From Halopseudomonas pertucinogena (GTDB taxonomy: Bacteria > Pseudomonadota > Gammaproteobacteria > Pseudomonadales > Pseudomonadaceae), in assembly GCF_014646575.1 (NCBI RefSeq), contig NZ_BMNN01000002.1, positions 487,619-551,618 of the forward strand: a DNA stretch of 64,000 nucleotides, given 5' to 3'. A model generated the notes under the pieces. The model was not told the origin of the DNA and did not search any database. It was given only the letters and a program-made list of their open reading frames with translations. Numbering within the stretch: position 1 is the first letter of the stretch; each line of letters opens with the position of its first letter. This document shows positions 29,568-38,456 of this stretch, one piece after another. The translations under genes were made by a program, and so were the position numbers.

Positions 29568-30080
29568 TCAGCGCCGGGCGAGCCACCATTCCTGCGCCAG
29601 CTGACCGATCCGCTCAACCGGCAGCGTGGCGTCGACCCTCAGTACACAGGGTTCGTCCACCGGACTCTCGAGGGTAGCGAACTGGCTGTCGATCAGTTTG
29701 CTGGACATGAAATGCCCCCTGCGCCGGGCCGCCCTGCGCCGCACCTCGGCTTCATCGATCTCCAGAAATACAAAGCCCAGCGCGGGTACCGCCGCGCGCA
29801 GGTGATCGCGATAGCTGCGTCTGAGCGCCGAGCAACTCAATACGGGTTTCTCGTTTTTCGTCACTGCATCGGCGAGCAACTCGCCCAGCAGATGCAACCA
29901 GAGGGTGCGATCGGCGTCCGTCAACGCAATACCCTCGCGCATCTTCCTGATGTTCTCTGCGCTGTGAAACAGATCCCCCTCGATATGCCGTCCCCCTATC
30001 CGCCGGGCGATGGCTTGCGCCACTGTGCTCTTGCCACACGCAGTCACTCCCATCACTACCAATGCAGAGATACCCGCCAC
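29568..30080 (-). CDS. gntK: Gluconokinase
   Basis: This 170-residue P-loop kinase makes 6-phosphogluconate from gluconate, feeding the Entner-Doudoroff and pentose phosphate routes. Walker A is GVTACGKST. The motifs GRHIEGDLFH, SCSALRRSYRD and RRGHFM are typical of GntK. No gluconate transporter or gntR lies next to it. Confidence 0.9.
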   Translation of the reverse strand: MAGISALVVMGVTACGKSTVAQAIARRIGGRHIEGDLFHSAENIRKMREGIALTDADRTLWLHLLGELLADAVTKNEKPVLSCSALRRSYRDHLRAAVPALGFVFLEIDEAEVRRRAARRRGHFMSSKLIDSQFATLESPVDEPCVLRVDATLPVERIGQLAQEWWLARR

Positions 30081-30479
30081 CTTATCGCCTCCGCTCGACC
30101 TCCCCCCAGTCTAGCCAAAACGGCACATGACCAATCATTCTCGACATGAATTATCGGTCACAAAGCGACCCCCTGGAAGCGGCGGACGATGATCCATTCT
30201 GCGCAGACCGAGAGCTCGTTACCCGCTCTGGCCCGGCAGAACACTTCGCGAAATTGGCTCACACGCATTCGCCCGGGCCACGCCGGCCCGACAACGGACA
30301 GCGACCCGCTACGCCGTCAGAGCCCGCGCGGTTACTCAGTCAATCCTATACTTCCATGCGGGCCCGGTCGTATCCGGCGCCCTCTGCACCCCCAGGAACG
30401 GTGAGCCATAGCGGCAAACCGATCGCATTCACCAGGGATGCGTCGCAGAGTCCCACAACAACAAGAACAGGAGTACTTC
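30081..30479. other. 399-base gap with no recognisable gene
   Basis: The gap lies between divergent gntK and the esterase gene. The one open frame across it (from 30146) has no start context or protein-like pattern. AGGAG at 30468-30472 is the ribosome site of the esterase. I see no convincing promoter hexamers, terminator or repeat. Confidence 0.5.
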
Positions 30480-32474
30480 ATGCAGGGCTTCCCATCACCA
30501 TGCCGTCATCCGGTGTTGCTTACTGCCGTCATTACCGCGCTCGCGCTGGGCACAAGTGGGTGTTTTGACGGTTCGTCATCCTCTTCCAGCTCCAGGTCCA
30601 ACAGCGGTATCTTCATCGACAGCGCTGTAGCCGGCCTCGACTACCACGGGGAACGGACTGATCCGGCACTGACCGACGCTGAGGGCCGGTTCAGTTATCG
30701 GCGCGATGAAACGCTGCACTTCTCGATCGGTGAGCTGGACCTGGGCTCCGCTGTCGGGGCCGAGGTGCTGACACCGCTCAGCATTACCGAAGGCGCCACC
30801 GCGGCAGACGACCCGCGGGTCATCAACAGATTGGTGCTGCTGCAGACACTGGATGCCGACGGCGACCTGAACAACGGCATCCAGCTTACCGAGGCCATCC
30901 GCGAGGAAGTATCGCGCCACGCAGCCGACATCGACTTTGACCAGCCCAGCGCCGATTTCAACGCCAGCCTCACGCCCCTGCTGGCGACACTGGAAAGCGC
31001 CGGCGCCTTCACCGACACCGACCCCAGGGCGCGGCGGGTAACCCAGGCCGAGGACGCACTGGAACACTTCCTTCGTTCCACCGGTGAACGCGTCGTGGTC
31101 GAGACCACCCACGGCGAGCTGCGCGGTTTCGCCGCTGACGCCAACACCTGGCAATTCCTGGGTATCCCCTACGCGAAACCGCCGATCGGCGAGCTGCGCT
31201 GGCGCGCCCCCGAGGCGCTGGAACCCTGGGAGGGCACCCGCGAGGCCATCGCCTGGAGTGATCAGGCCGCGCAGAATTCCGCCCTGGAGCGCTTTGGCGA
31301 GGGCGGCATGAGCGAAGACTCCCTGTACCTCAACGTGACGGCACCCAGGAACGCCGACAAGCTGCCGGTGATGGTCTGGTTCCACGGGGGTGGCTTCACC
31401 TCCCTGACCAGCAACACCCGGCCGTTCAACAACCCTGAGGCACTGGCCAGCAAGGGCGTGGTACAGGTTTCAGTGAACCATCGTCTCGGGCCGTTCGGTT
31501 ATATCGCGCACCCCGATCTGAGTGCCGAGAGCGGTTACAACGGCTCCGGCAACTATGGCCAGATGGATCTGATTGCGGCTCTGGAGTGGGTGCAGGACAA
31601 CATCGCCGCCTTTGGCGGGGATCCGGACAATGTCACCATCTTCGGAGAATCCGGCGGCGGTCGGAAGGTGCTGTCGCTGATGGCCTCCCCCCGTGCTGCC
31701 GGCCTGTTCCACCGGGCCATCAGCCAGAGCGGCACCCTGCATCCGGACACCCGCACCCTGGCCAGTGCCGAAGCCATAGGGGTACGCCTGCAGGAAAACC
31801 TCAATGCGGCCTCGCTTGCCGAAATGCGCGAACGCACCTGGATGGAAGTGGTGGCCGCCGCGGCGACCCTGGTGCCCTATACCAACATCGACAACCACTA
31901 CCTGCCCTATGCCGAACGGGAGGCCTTCGAAAGCGCGTCACAGAACGATGTGCCCTTCATGTTCCTGATCAACACCAATGACACCGAGGAGCCGATTGCC
32001 ACAGTACTCAACGTGTTCCCCTGGATGGCGGACCACAGCACCTCGCCCCATTACGCCATGCACTTCAGCAAGCAACCTGCCGGCTGGCGGGAGATGGGCG
32101 TGACCGCTTACCACGCTGCGGAACTGGCCTACCTGTTCAACATGCCGGAAAGCGTCATAACCCACTACCAGCTGGGCCTGGTGCTGGATCCGGCCACCGG
32201 TCGCTCGGTACAGATCGGTGATCTGAACGGCAACGGCATCACCGGTTCCCAGGGTGATACCGATGACATCTTCACCTCCGCCGGCTTCGACGAAACCGAC
32301 GACCTGGTCATCGAGCGCATGATGACCATGTGGACCAACTTCGCCAAGACCGGTGACCCGAGCATTCCCGGGGAACTGGAATTCCCGCTGTACGACGCCC
32401 AGGCCCAGCGCTATGTCGAGATGGACACTGAAGCCAGCGTCCAGACCGATATTTCCAGCGTGTTCGCAGACTGA
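30480..32474 (+). CDS. Type B carboxylesterase lipoprotein with extra N-terminal domain
   Basis: This 664-residue protein carries a lipoprotein-like signal (ALGTSGC, Cys 28) and a serine-rich linker. An N-terminal domain (about 35-195) follows, with the repeating IDSAVAGLDYHG / TDAEGRFSYR / LLQTLDADGDLNNG pattern found at the front of other secreted marine gammaproteobacterial proteins. The rest is a carboxylesterase type B domain (about 205-660) with oxyanion loop WFHGGGF and nucleophile elbow GESGGG (Ser 391). The ester substrate is unknown. The position upstream of a phenol-oxidation cluster makes an aromatic ester possible. The start is set by AGGAG 7 bases before ATG 30480. Confidence 0.85.
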   Translation: MQGFPSPCRHPVLLTAVITALALGTSGCFDGSSSSSSSRSNSGIFIDSAVAGLDYHGERTDPALTDAEGRFSYRRDETLHFSIGELDLGSAVGAEVLTPLSITEGATAADDPRVINRLVLLQTLDADGDLNNGIQLTEAIREEVSRHAADIDFDQPSADFNASLTPLLATLESAGAFTDTDPRARRVTQAEDALEHFLRSTGERVVVETTHGELRGFAADANTWQFLGIPYAKPPIGELRWRAPEALEPWEGTREAIAWSDQAAQNSALERFGEGGMSEDSLYLNVTAPRNADKLPVMVWFHGGGFTSLTSNTRPFNNPEALASKGVVQVSVNHRLGPFGYIAHPDLSAESGYNGSGNYGQMDLIAALEWVQDNIAAFGGDPDNVTIFGESGGGRKVLSLMASPRAAGLFHRAISQSGTLHPDTRTLASAEAIGVRLQENLNAASLAEMRERTWMEVVAAAATLVPYTNIDNHYLPYAEREAFESASQNDVPFMFLINTNDTEEPIATVLNVFPWMADHSTSPHYAMHFSKQPAGWREMGVTAYHAAELAYLFNMPESVITHYQLGLVLDPATGRSVQIGDLNGNGITGSQGDTDDIFTSAGFDETDDLVIERMMTMWTNFAKTGDPSIPGELEFPLYDAQAQRYVEMDTEASVQTDISSVFAD

Positions 32475-32664
32475 CTGTCGCCCCCAGTACGGCAACAGAT
32501 TCAGCCATGGAGTAACTTCCACACGGCCGCACACTCCGTCAGGGGGTGTGCAGCCCTTCCCGCCCACTCCCTCCCATTGCCGACGCAAAGTAATTGACCT
32601 GGATCATGGCTGCAGCCCCGCTCCAGGCGTCTAATGGGCTTATACCCTCTCCGCGGAGCAAGTA

Positions 32665-33996
32665 ATGCGTCGTATCACCTGGGTGTTCTGGCTCATCCTG
32701 GCCGTACTGACCGTGCTGTGGTTGCTGGCTGAGCCAGGGGCGTTCGGTACTCACGGGATTTTCCCCGTACGCACCCTGCTGGTCCAGCTGACCGGCATCC
32801 TGGCCATCGGCTGCATGAGTCTGGCCATGCTGCTGGCCCTGCGACCGCGCTGGCTGGAAGGCTGGCTGGGCGGGCTGGACAAGATGTACCGGCTGCACAA
32901 GTGGCTGGGCATCGGCGCGCTGGTGCTGTCCGTCCTGCACTGGCTGGTGACCAAGGGGCCGAAGTGGGCGGTAGGCTGGGGCTGGATCACCCGCCCGGCC
33001 AAGGACGGCGGCGCCAACCTCTCGACACTGGAAGCCTTTTTGCGCGGCCAGCGCGGGCTGGCCGAAAGCATCGGCGAATGGGCTTTCTATGCCGCCGTAC
33101 TGCTGATCGCCCTGGCACTGATCAAGCGCTTCCCCTACCGGCTGTTCTACCAGAGCCACCGGCTGCTGGCGCTGGTCTACCTGGCACTGGTGGTGCACAG
33201 CCTGGTACTGCTCACATTCAGCTACTGGACCACACCGGTCGGCTGGGTCACCGCCGCGTTGCTGGCCGTCGGCAGCTGGGGCGCGCTGCAGTCATTGCTG
33301 AGACGGATCGGCACCGGACGGCGGGTGTCCGGCCGCATTACCGGACTGCATTACTTCCCCGGCGTCCGTTCCCTGCAGGTGGACGCGCGGGTGCCGGGCT
33401 GGCCGGGACACCAACCCGGTCAGTTTGCCTTCGCAACCTCGGACCGCAGCGAGGGCTTTCACCCCTACACCATCGCCTCCTGCTGGCAGCCGCAGAACCC
33501 GCAGATCACCTTCATAGTCAAGGAGTTGGGAGATCATACCCGCGCCCTGCACGAGCGGCTGCGCGTGGGCGCAGAGGTCACCGTGGAAGGGCCATACGGC
33601 TGCTTCACCTTCGATGACGATCGCCGTCGGCAGATCTGGATCGGCGGCGGCATCGGCGTCACGCCCTTCATCGCCCGTCTCCGGCATCTGGCCAGCCACC
33701 CGCAGGACAACCGGCCGGTGGACTTCTTCCACAGTACCGCCGAGGTCGACGAGGAGGCCCTGGCGAGACTGGCAGAGGATGCCAGTCACACGCAGGTTCA
33801 GATGCATCTGCTGATCAGCAGCCGCGACGGCTACCTGACCGGCGAACGCATACGCGCCGCCGTACCCGACTGGCAGGAGGCAAGCATCTGGTTCTGCGGC
33901 CCGGCGGGATTCGCTCAGGCCCTGCGCGAGGATTTCGCCCGGCACGGCTTTGACGTGCACCGGCACTTCCATCAGGAGATGTTCGACATGCGCTGA
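32665..33996 (+). CDS. Ferric-reductase-like transmembrane flavoprotein oxidoreductase
   Basis: This 443-residue protein joins a six-helix ferric-reductase/NOX-type membrane domain (about 1-210) to a ferredoxin-reductase-like cytoplasmic module (about 215-443). Likely haem histidines are in LHKWLGIG, VLHWLV, QSHRLLAL and VVHSLVLL. The FAD motif is HPYTIAS, and the NAD(P)H region includes GGGIGVTPFIARLRHL with WFCGPAGF at the end. It would carry electrons from NAD(P)H across the inner membrane to an unknown acceptor. It converges with the pch operon, separated by a shared terminator. Confidence 0.83.
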   Translation: MRRITWVFWLILAVLTVLWLLAEPGAFGTHGIFPVRTLLVQLTGILAIGCMSLAMLLALRPRWLEGWLGGLDKMYRLHKWLGIGALVLSVLHWLVTKGPKWAVGWGWITRPAKDGGANLSTLEAFLRGQRGLAESIGEWAFYAAVLLIALALIKRFPYRLFYQSHRLLALVYLALVVHSLVLLTFSYWTTPVGWVTAALLAVGSWGALQSLLRRIGTGRRVSGRITGLHYFPGVRSLQVDARVPGWPGHQPGQFAFATSDRSEGFHPYTIASCWQPQNPQITFIVKELGDHTRALHERLRVGAEVTVEGPYGCFTFDDDRRRQIWIGGGIGVTPFIARLRHLASHPQDNRPVDFFHSTAEVDEEALARLAEDASHTQVQMHLLISSRDGYLTGERIRAAVPDWQEASIWFCGPAGFAQALREDFARHGFDVHRHFHQEMFDMR

Positions 33997-34013
33997 GCCA
34001 GGGAACCGGAAAC

Positions 34014-34045
34014 GACAAAGGGCAGCCCGAGGGCTGCCCTTTGTC
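34014..34045. terminator. Bidirectional terminator between the ferric-reductase-like gene and pchF
   Basis: A 14-bp perfect stem (GACAAAGGGCAGCC / GGCTGCCCTTTGTC) with a 4-base loop lies between convergent stop codons. A-rich and T-rich ends are part of the stem, so it can work in both directions. Confidence 0.85.
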
Positions 34046-34059
34046 TGGTACGGAATCGA

Positions 34060-35631
34060 TCAGGACTTCTTGTAGTTGTCCAGATCGATGCCCGAACGGC
34101 CCGGGGCGAGAATGTTGTTCGGGTCCACAGCGCGCTTGATGGCGTGCTCCAGATCCCGTTTCACTTCCCCGTAGCTCTGTGCCACCCGCTCCTGGAACCG
34201 GGTGTTTACACGGTACACCGCATAGCCTTCCTTCTCGAACTCGTCCAGCAGTTCGTTGAAGCAGGCGTCGGCGCGCTGGGTTTCTTCCTCGTTGGTGCGG
34301 TCGTACAGCACGTCGATGACGTGGTGCATGTCACGCGGGGCAACGATGAACTCCGCAACATAGTCCAGGCCATGCTTGTGCAGAATGCGCTTGGCCAGTG
34401 CCGCCTGCTTGCGGCACTCGCTTCCGCGTGCCTCGCTCACCGGCGCGAACCACATGGAGCCACCGCCCCCACGCCAGTTGTACAGACCGAATTCCTGCAG
34501 GTTGGGCACACCGGACATCAGCTCGGCGCGGTATTTGAACGGCTGGGTATCGCCGGCGTCTTCCTGGGTGACGATACGGCCCTTGCCGAGCTTCTTGAAG
34601 GTGTCGGTGACGATCTTCCAGTTCACGTCGACCTGCTCCTGGGTACCGTACAGCGCTGCGTACAGGTTCCAGGCGCCCATGCCGGTGTCTTCCTGCATCT
34701 TCTTCAGGATTTCGTCCGGAGTGTGGCCGGGCTCGGAGGTGTACTGGGCCCGGGTCAGGTGGGCACTGCCCGCTTCCCACAGCACGTTGGCAATCACCAC
34801 CGAGTTGGGAATGGTGTTGTTCATGCGCAGCGGACGCAGGGCATCGACAATCTCGATGATATCTTCTTCATTTTCGAAGATTACTTCGAAGGGCTTGAAC
34901 ACCGGCGGCTTGGGCATCAGCCAGAAGCCCATCTTGGTGCAGATACCGTAGTTGGCCTGGGTGAACATGCCGTCCAGGGTCGGACCGTAGCCCCACTTGA
35001 AGATCTGCCAGGTGTTGCTGCCCTTCACACCGCCCATGCCGGTGCGGTAGACATCACCATTGGCCAGTACCACTTCCATGCCGCACTGCATCATGAAATG
35101 TTCGCCGTAGGGGGTGTAACCCACACCACGGTCCATGGTGTTACCCACCGGGCCGGCAATGGCCGACGGAGCGGAGAACGACAGCATGACCGGCAGGTTG
35201 TTTTCCTGAATGTAGTTGTACAGCTGGCCGTAGGTGACGCCCGGCTCGACCAGCGCGTAGCACATTTCGGGATCGATCTTGATGATCTTGTTCATCTTCT
35301 TCAGATCCAGAATCACCTGGCCACGCTGTCCGGGAGCAGCCGAGCCGTAGCCGAAGTTGCGGCCGGTGGAGATGGTCCAGATCGGGATGCGGTGCTCGTT
35401 ACAGATCTTGACCACACCCTGCACCTGTTCGACCGTGGTGGCAGTCAGCGCGGCGGAGGGGGCATGGGCGGCGTTTTCCACCGACATCATGATCTTGTTG
35501 TAGGGCACCAGCTGCTGCTGTTCCAGCAGCACGTTCTCGTCACCCAGCAGGGCGCGGAACTTGTTTACCGCCTGGTTGAAGTTTTCCTGCGTGACACCTT
35601 TGGGCAGCAGGGAAGCATTTTGTTCAGACAT
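34060..35631 (-). CDS. pchF: 4-cresol dehydrogenase (hydroxylating), flavoprotein subunit
   Basis: This 523-residue VAO-family flavoprotein is predicted to oxidise a 4-alkylphenol to the 4-hydroxybenzyl alcohol and on to the aldehyde, passing electrons to a cytochrome c. Residue numbers fit p-cresol methylhydroxylase as I remember it: Tyr95, Asp167, Glu380, Tyr384, Glu427, His436, Asp440, Tyr473, Arg474 and Arg512 all fall in place. Tyr384 (FGLYNWRGGG) is the covalent FAD site of that enzyme, whereas vanillyl-alcohol oxidase uses His. It could also serve 4-ethylphenol or eugenol-type substrates. There is no signal peptide. It is the last gene of the pchACXF-like operon. Confidence 0.9.
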   Translation of the reverse strand: MSEQNASLLPKGVTQENFNQAVNKFRALLGDENVLLEQQQLVPYNKIMMSVENAAHAPSAALTATTVEQVQGVVKICNEHRIPIWTISTGRNFGYGSAAPGQRGQVILDLKKMNKIIKIDPEMCYALVEPGVTYGQLYNYIQENNLPVMLSFSAPSAIAGPVGNTMDRGVGYTPYGEHFMMQCGMEVVLANGDVYRTGMGGVKGSNTWQIFKWGYGPTLDGMFTQANYGICTKMGFWLMPKPPVFKPFEVIFENEEDIIEIVDALRPLRMNNTIPNSVVIANVLWEAGSAHLTRAQYTSEPGHTPDEILKKMQEDTGMGAWNLYAALYGTQEQVDVNWKIVTDTFKKLGKGRIVTQEDAGDTQPFKYRAELMSGVPNLQEFGLYNWRGGGGSMWFAPVSEARGSECRKQAALAKRILHKHGLDYVAEFIVAPRDMHHVIDVLYDRTNEEETQRADACFNELLDEFEKEGYAVYRVNTRFQERVAQSYGEVKRDLEHAIKRAVDPNNILAPGRSGIDLDNYKKS

Positions 35632-35644
35632 GGATCAGACTCCT

Positions 35645-36334
35645 TCAGGTCTCGATCGAAAAGGAAACGAAGCTGCCGTTCAGTGGCATGCGGTTGGCGG
35701 TGACCAGCGGAGCCATGGCCGGACGGCGTACGCCCAGCGAGCCAAGCAGGTAACCCAGGCTCGCAGCCCACTGCTCGGAGTGCGCCATGGTGCGTGCGGG
35801 ACCGGCCAGCTGACGGGCCGGTGCGGTACTGCCCGAGCGCTCTTCGTTTAGGCTGAAACCTGCACCGCAGGCATGCAGCTGGCGGCTCATCTGCCGCGAG
35901 CAGCCTTCGGCGAGGGAGGTATTGAGCAGATGATGGCGGCTCTGCCCCGCGCTGGCCATGTGCTGGCCGACCCAGTTCACCCGGGCTCCGGCACTGCGCG
36001 CCTGGTCAATCACCAACGCAGCGGTGGCATCATCCAGCAGGCCGATGATGTGCATCGGCTTGCCGCTGCGCAATTGCATGTCCAGCTGCTGCATGACGCT
36101 CAGACTGGAATCCATCTTCTGCAGCTGCATGGGGTTGCCACTCGCCCGGACACCCTCGACAAAGGCCGAGTCCGCGGTTTCCCGGCCAACCAGCGCCACC
36201 ACCGGTCGGCTGCCGGCGCCCGCGCCGGGTGCACCGGAGACACCCGCCAGTGAAGGCAATGAGGCCCCCATGGTCAGCCCAGCGAGACTGCCCCAGGCCA
36301 TACCCTTGAGTACAAAACGACGATCCACACTCAT
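35645..36334 (-). CDS. pchX: PchX-like protein with Tat-type signal
   Basis: This 229-residue protein lies between the cytochrome and flavoprotein genes, exactly where pchX lies in pchACXF operons. The N-terminus DRRFVLKGMAWGSLAGLTMG has twin arginines plus FxLK and a moderately hydrophobic stretch, which fits a Tat signal. No catalytic motif is visible. The middle part (VVALVGRETADSAFVEGV, LRSGKPMHIIGLLDDATA) looks like an alpha/beta fold. Gaps to its neighbours are 10 and 13 bases. The function is unknown; see findings for an export idea. Confidence 0.78.
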   Translation of the reverse strand: MSVDRRFVLKGMAWGSLAGLTMGASLPSLAGVSGAPGAGAGSRPVVALVGRETADSAFVEGVRASGNPMQLQKMDSSLSVMQQLDMQLRSGKPMHIIGLLDDATAALVIDQARSAGARVNWVGQHMASAGQSRHHLLNTSLAEGCSRQMSRQLHACGAGFSLNEERSGSTAPARQLAGPARTMAHSEQWAASLGYLLGSLGVRRPAMAPLVTANRMPLNGSFVSFSIET

Positions 36335-36344
36335 GATGGCCTCC

Positions 36345-36677
36345 TCAGGGTTGCTCTACCAGCGGCAGGGTTGCGATGTACTCGGTCACCTTGGTGATGG
36401 ATTCATCATCGACGTAGGAATCGGGAAAGGCCGGCATGGCGTTGAAGCCGTTGCGCACGATGGCCTTGACATAGGCCTCCGGCAGGCCACGTCCGCCCAG
36501 CGACGGGCCGACGTTGACTTCGGGGGCGTGGCAGTGACCGCATACGTTGTCGTACAGGTGCTTGCCACTGTCCCACTGAGGTTGCTCTTCTGCCTGAGCG
36601 GCCGCCGACAGCAGTACCAGTGGCAGGCCTGCCAGCAGGACACGCTTGGCAGTCGCACTGCCTGGAAGTGACTTCAT
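36345..36677 (-). CDS. pchC: Cytochrome c subunit of 4-cresol dehydrogenase
   Basis: This 110-residue protein has a Sec signal ending AAAQA and a mature part of about 81 residues, close to the small PchC cytochrome. One haem motif, CGHCH, follows LYDNV; the likely axial Met is in NAMPAFPDSY. It should accept electrons from PchF and pass them to the respiratory chain, for example through azurin or another cytochrome. It is 10 bases upstream of pchX. Confidence 0.9.
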   Translation of the reverse strand: MKSLPGSATAKRVLLAGLPLVLLSAAAQAEEQPQWDSGKHLYDNVCGHCHAPEVNVGPSLGGRGLPEAYVKAIVRNGFNAMPAFPDSYVDDESITKVTEYIATLPLVEQP

Positions 36678-36744
36678 CTGGAGACTCCTTTTCTGTATTT
36701 CTCTTTATATCGAGCCGCATGACTCGCTCGATGGACTAAACGAC

Positions 36745-38217
36745 TCAGAACGGATAACCGCGCGGGGTGTGCTGCACAGTGATCCAGTGATCGGTGGTGA
36801 ACTCTTCGATCGCCCAATCGCCGTTGAAGCGCCCCAGACCCGAGTTCTTCTCACCACCGAAGGGCGCGTTGGGCTCGTCATTCACCGGCATGTCGTTGAC
36901 GTGGGTCATGCCGGCACGGATGCCCTGGGCAAACGCCACACCCTTGGCGATATCCCGGGTGAACACCGCGCTGGACAGGCCATACTCTGTGCTGTTGGCC
37001 AGTTCCAGCGCGTGATCCGCGTCGCGCGCCGTCTGGATACCGACCAGCGGTCCGAAGATTTCCTCGCGGGCGATTTCCATGTCCGGGGTGACGTTGCCGA
37101 ACACATGGGGAGGCATGACGTTGCCCTGGGGCTCGCTGCCCACCAGCAGGGTCGCGCCCTCTTCCTGTGCCAGGCGGACCTTCTCCTTGAGACCGTCCAG
37201 CTGCTTGGCGTTGATTACGGGGCCGACCACGGTTTCCGGTTTGCTCGGGTCGCCATAGGGCAACGCCTTGACCCGCTCGACGAAGCGGTTGGTGAATTCT
37301 TCCACCAGCGGCTGCTCGACGATGATGCGGTTGACTGCCATGCAGATCTGGCCCTGATGCAGGAAGGAACCCACCACCGCAGCATTGACTGCCGCTTCCA
37401 CGTCAGCATCTGCCAGCACCACGAACGGGCTGTTGCCACCCAGCTCCAGCGCCACATGCTTGAGATGCTCACCGCCGGCGGCAATCCGACCGATGTTGCG
37501 GCCGACAGGGGTGGAGCCGGTGAAGGAAATGAACGCCGGTACCGGATGCTCAACGAACGCGTCGCCGATTTCGGAACCGGGCCCCACCACTACGCTGAGC
37601 ACGCCCGCCGGCAGACCGGCCTCTTCGAAGATGCGCGCCAGCAGCAGGCCACCGGTCACCGGGGTATCACTGGCGGGCTTGATGACGACCGCGTTACCCA
37701 GCGCCAGCGCCGGTGAAACCGAACGGGCGCTGAGGTGCAGCGGGAAGTTCCATGGGCTGATCACACCGATGACCCCCAGCGGCGCGCGATACACGCGGCT
37801 TTCCTTGCCCGGCACGTCGGAAGGCAGGATACGACCGTGGACCCGGCCAGGCAGGCTCGCGGACTCCAGAGTGATGGCACGGGCGGCGCCCCATTCGATC
37901 TGCGCCTTGATCCGGCTGCTGCCAGCTTCCCGGATCAACCAGTTGACGATCTCGTCCTTGCGCTCGTCGAAGATTTCCACTGCCCGGCGCATGACGCTGC
38001 CACGCTCGGTGGGTCCCATGGCCGCCCATTCGCGCTGGGCCTCGGCCGCCTTGCGATAGGCTTCGTCCAGGTCCTCGCGGGTGGCCATTGGCACACTCAG
38101 CAATTGTTCACCGGTGAAGGGATCTGTCACGTCCAGGGTGCGGGTGCCGCTCCCGGCACGCCACTGGCCGGCAATCGGCTGAAGTTCCAGATTCTGAAAG
38201 ACAGGCTTGCTAGTCAT
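36745..38217 (-). CDS. pchA: 4-hydroxybenzaldehyde-type aldehyde dehydrogenase
   Basis: This 490-residue NAD(P)-dependent aldehyde dehydrogenase has the cofactor motif [12 protein letters not shown], the general-base motif ELGGNSP and the catalytic Cys in GQICMAVNR. Its place as first gene before the cytochrome, pchX and flavoprotein genes matches pchA, which turns 4-hydroxybenzaldehyde into 4-hydroxybenzoate. Vanillin could equally be a substrate. A likely sigma-54 promoter lies about 90 bases upstream (38306-38321), and the activator gene is divergent. Confidence 0.87.
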   Translation of the reverse strand: MTSKPVFQNLELQPIAGQWRAGSGTRTLDVTDPFTGEQLLSVPMATREDLDEAYRKAAEAQREWAAMGPTERGSVMRRAVEIFDERKDEIVNWLIREAGSSRIKAQIEWGAARAITLESASLPGRVHGRILPSDVPGKESRVYRAPLGVIGVISPWNFPLHLSARSVSPALALGNAVVIKPASDTPVTGGLLLARIFEEAGLPAGVLSVVVGPGSEIGDAFVEHPVPAFISFTGSTPVGRNIGRIAAGGEHLKHVALELGGNSPFVVLADADVEAAVNAAVVGSFLHQGQICMAVNRIIVEQPLVEEFTNRFVERVKALPYGDPSKPETVVGPVINAKQLDGLKEKVRLAQEEGATLLVGSEPQGNVMPPHVFGNVTPDMEIAREEIFGPLVGIQTARDADHALELANSTEYGLSSAVFTRDIAKGVAFAQGIRAGMTHVNDMPVNDEPNAPFGGEKNSGLGRFNGDWAIEEFTTDHWITVQHTPRGYPF

Positions 38218-38305
38218 CTGATTTCTCTCTCATATGTTCGACTCCCAACGCCCCGGCGGCAGGCCGGCAGGCCCCGCAACGCACAGGAAGGGATTCCTGG
38301 TGTGT

Positions 38306-38321
38306 TACAAGTTCTGTGCCA
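38306..38321 (-). promoter_or_regulatory. Likely sigma-54 (-24/-12) promoter of the pch operon
   Basis: Read on the minus strand the site is TGGCACAGAACTTGTA. It matches the sigma-54 consensus TGGCACG-N4-TTGCA except at two bases (A for G after TGGCAC, and TTGT for TTGC). Spacing from GG to the -12 G is the required 10 bases. It would start RNA near 38295, about 78 bases before pchA. An activator of the sigma-54 class is encoded divergently. Confidence 0.6.
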
Positions 38322-38399
38322 GCTTCAGCTTAGGCGACGAAACGCCGCACAGCCATTCCCCGCGACCCAACGGTCAGAAGCCGGCCGGTGAATGTGTCT

Positions 38400-38443
38400 A
38401 AATTTCAACACGCGCGTATAATTGAGCGCGCAAATTTCACCAC
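38400..38443. promoter_or_regulatory. Paired direct repeats and TATAAT upstream of the activator gene
   Basis: AAATTTCAACAC (38400-38411) and AAATTTCACCAC (38432-38443) are 32 bases apart, about three helical turns. A perfect TATAAT lies between them (38417-38422), and a CGCGCG...GCGCGC dyad surrounds it. The -35 region is poor. This could be the activator's own promoter with sites for autoregulation or upstream activation. Confidence 0.45.
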
Positions 38444-38456
38444 ATACAGGCACTGA

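Noticed and set aside
30146-30568. Small plus-strand open frame before the esterase
   Set aside because: It has low-complexity composition, no ribosome site and overlaps the esterase start in another frame.
34060-35631. Vanillyl-alcohol oxidase as the identity of the flavoprotein
   Set aside because: The FAD-site residue is Tyr384 rather than His, and a dedicated cytochrome c subunit is encoded beside it, both marks of the p-cresol methylhydroxylase type.
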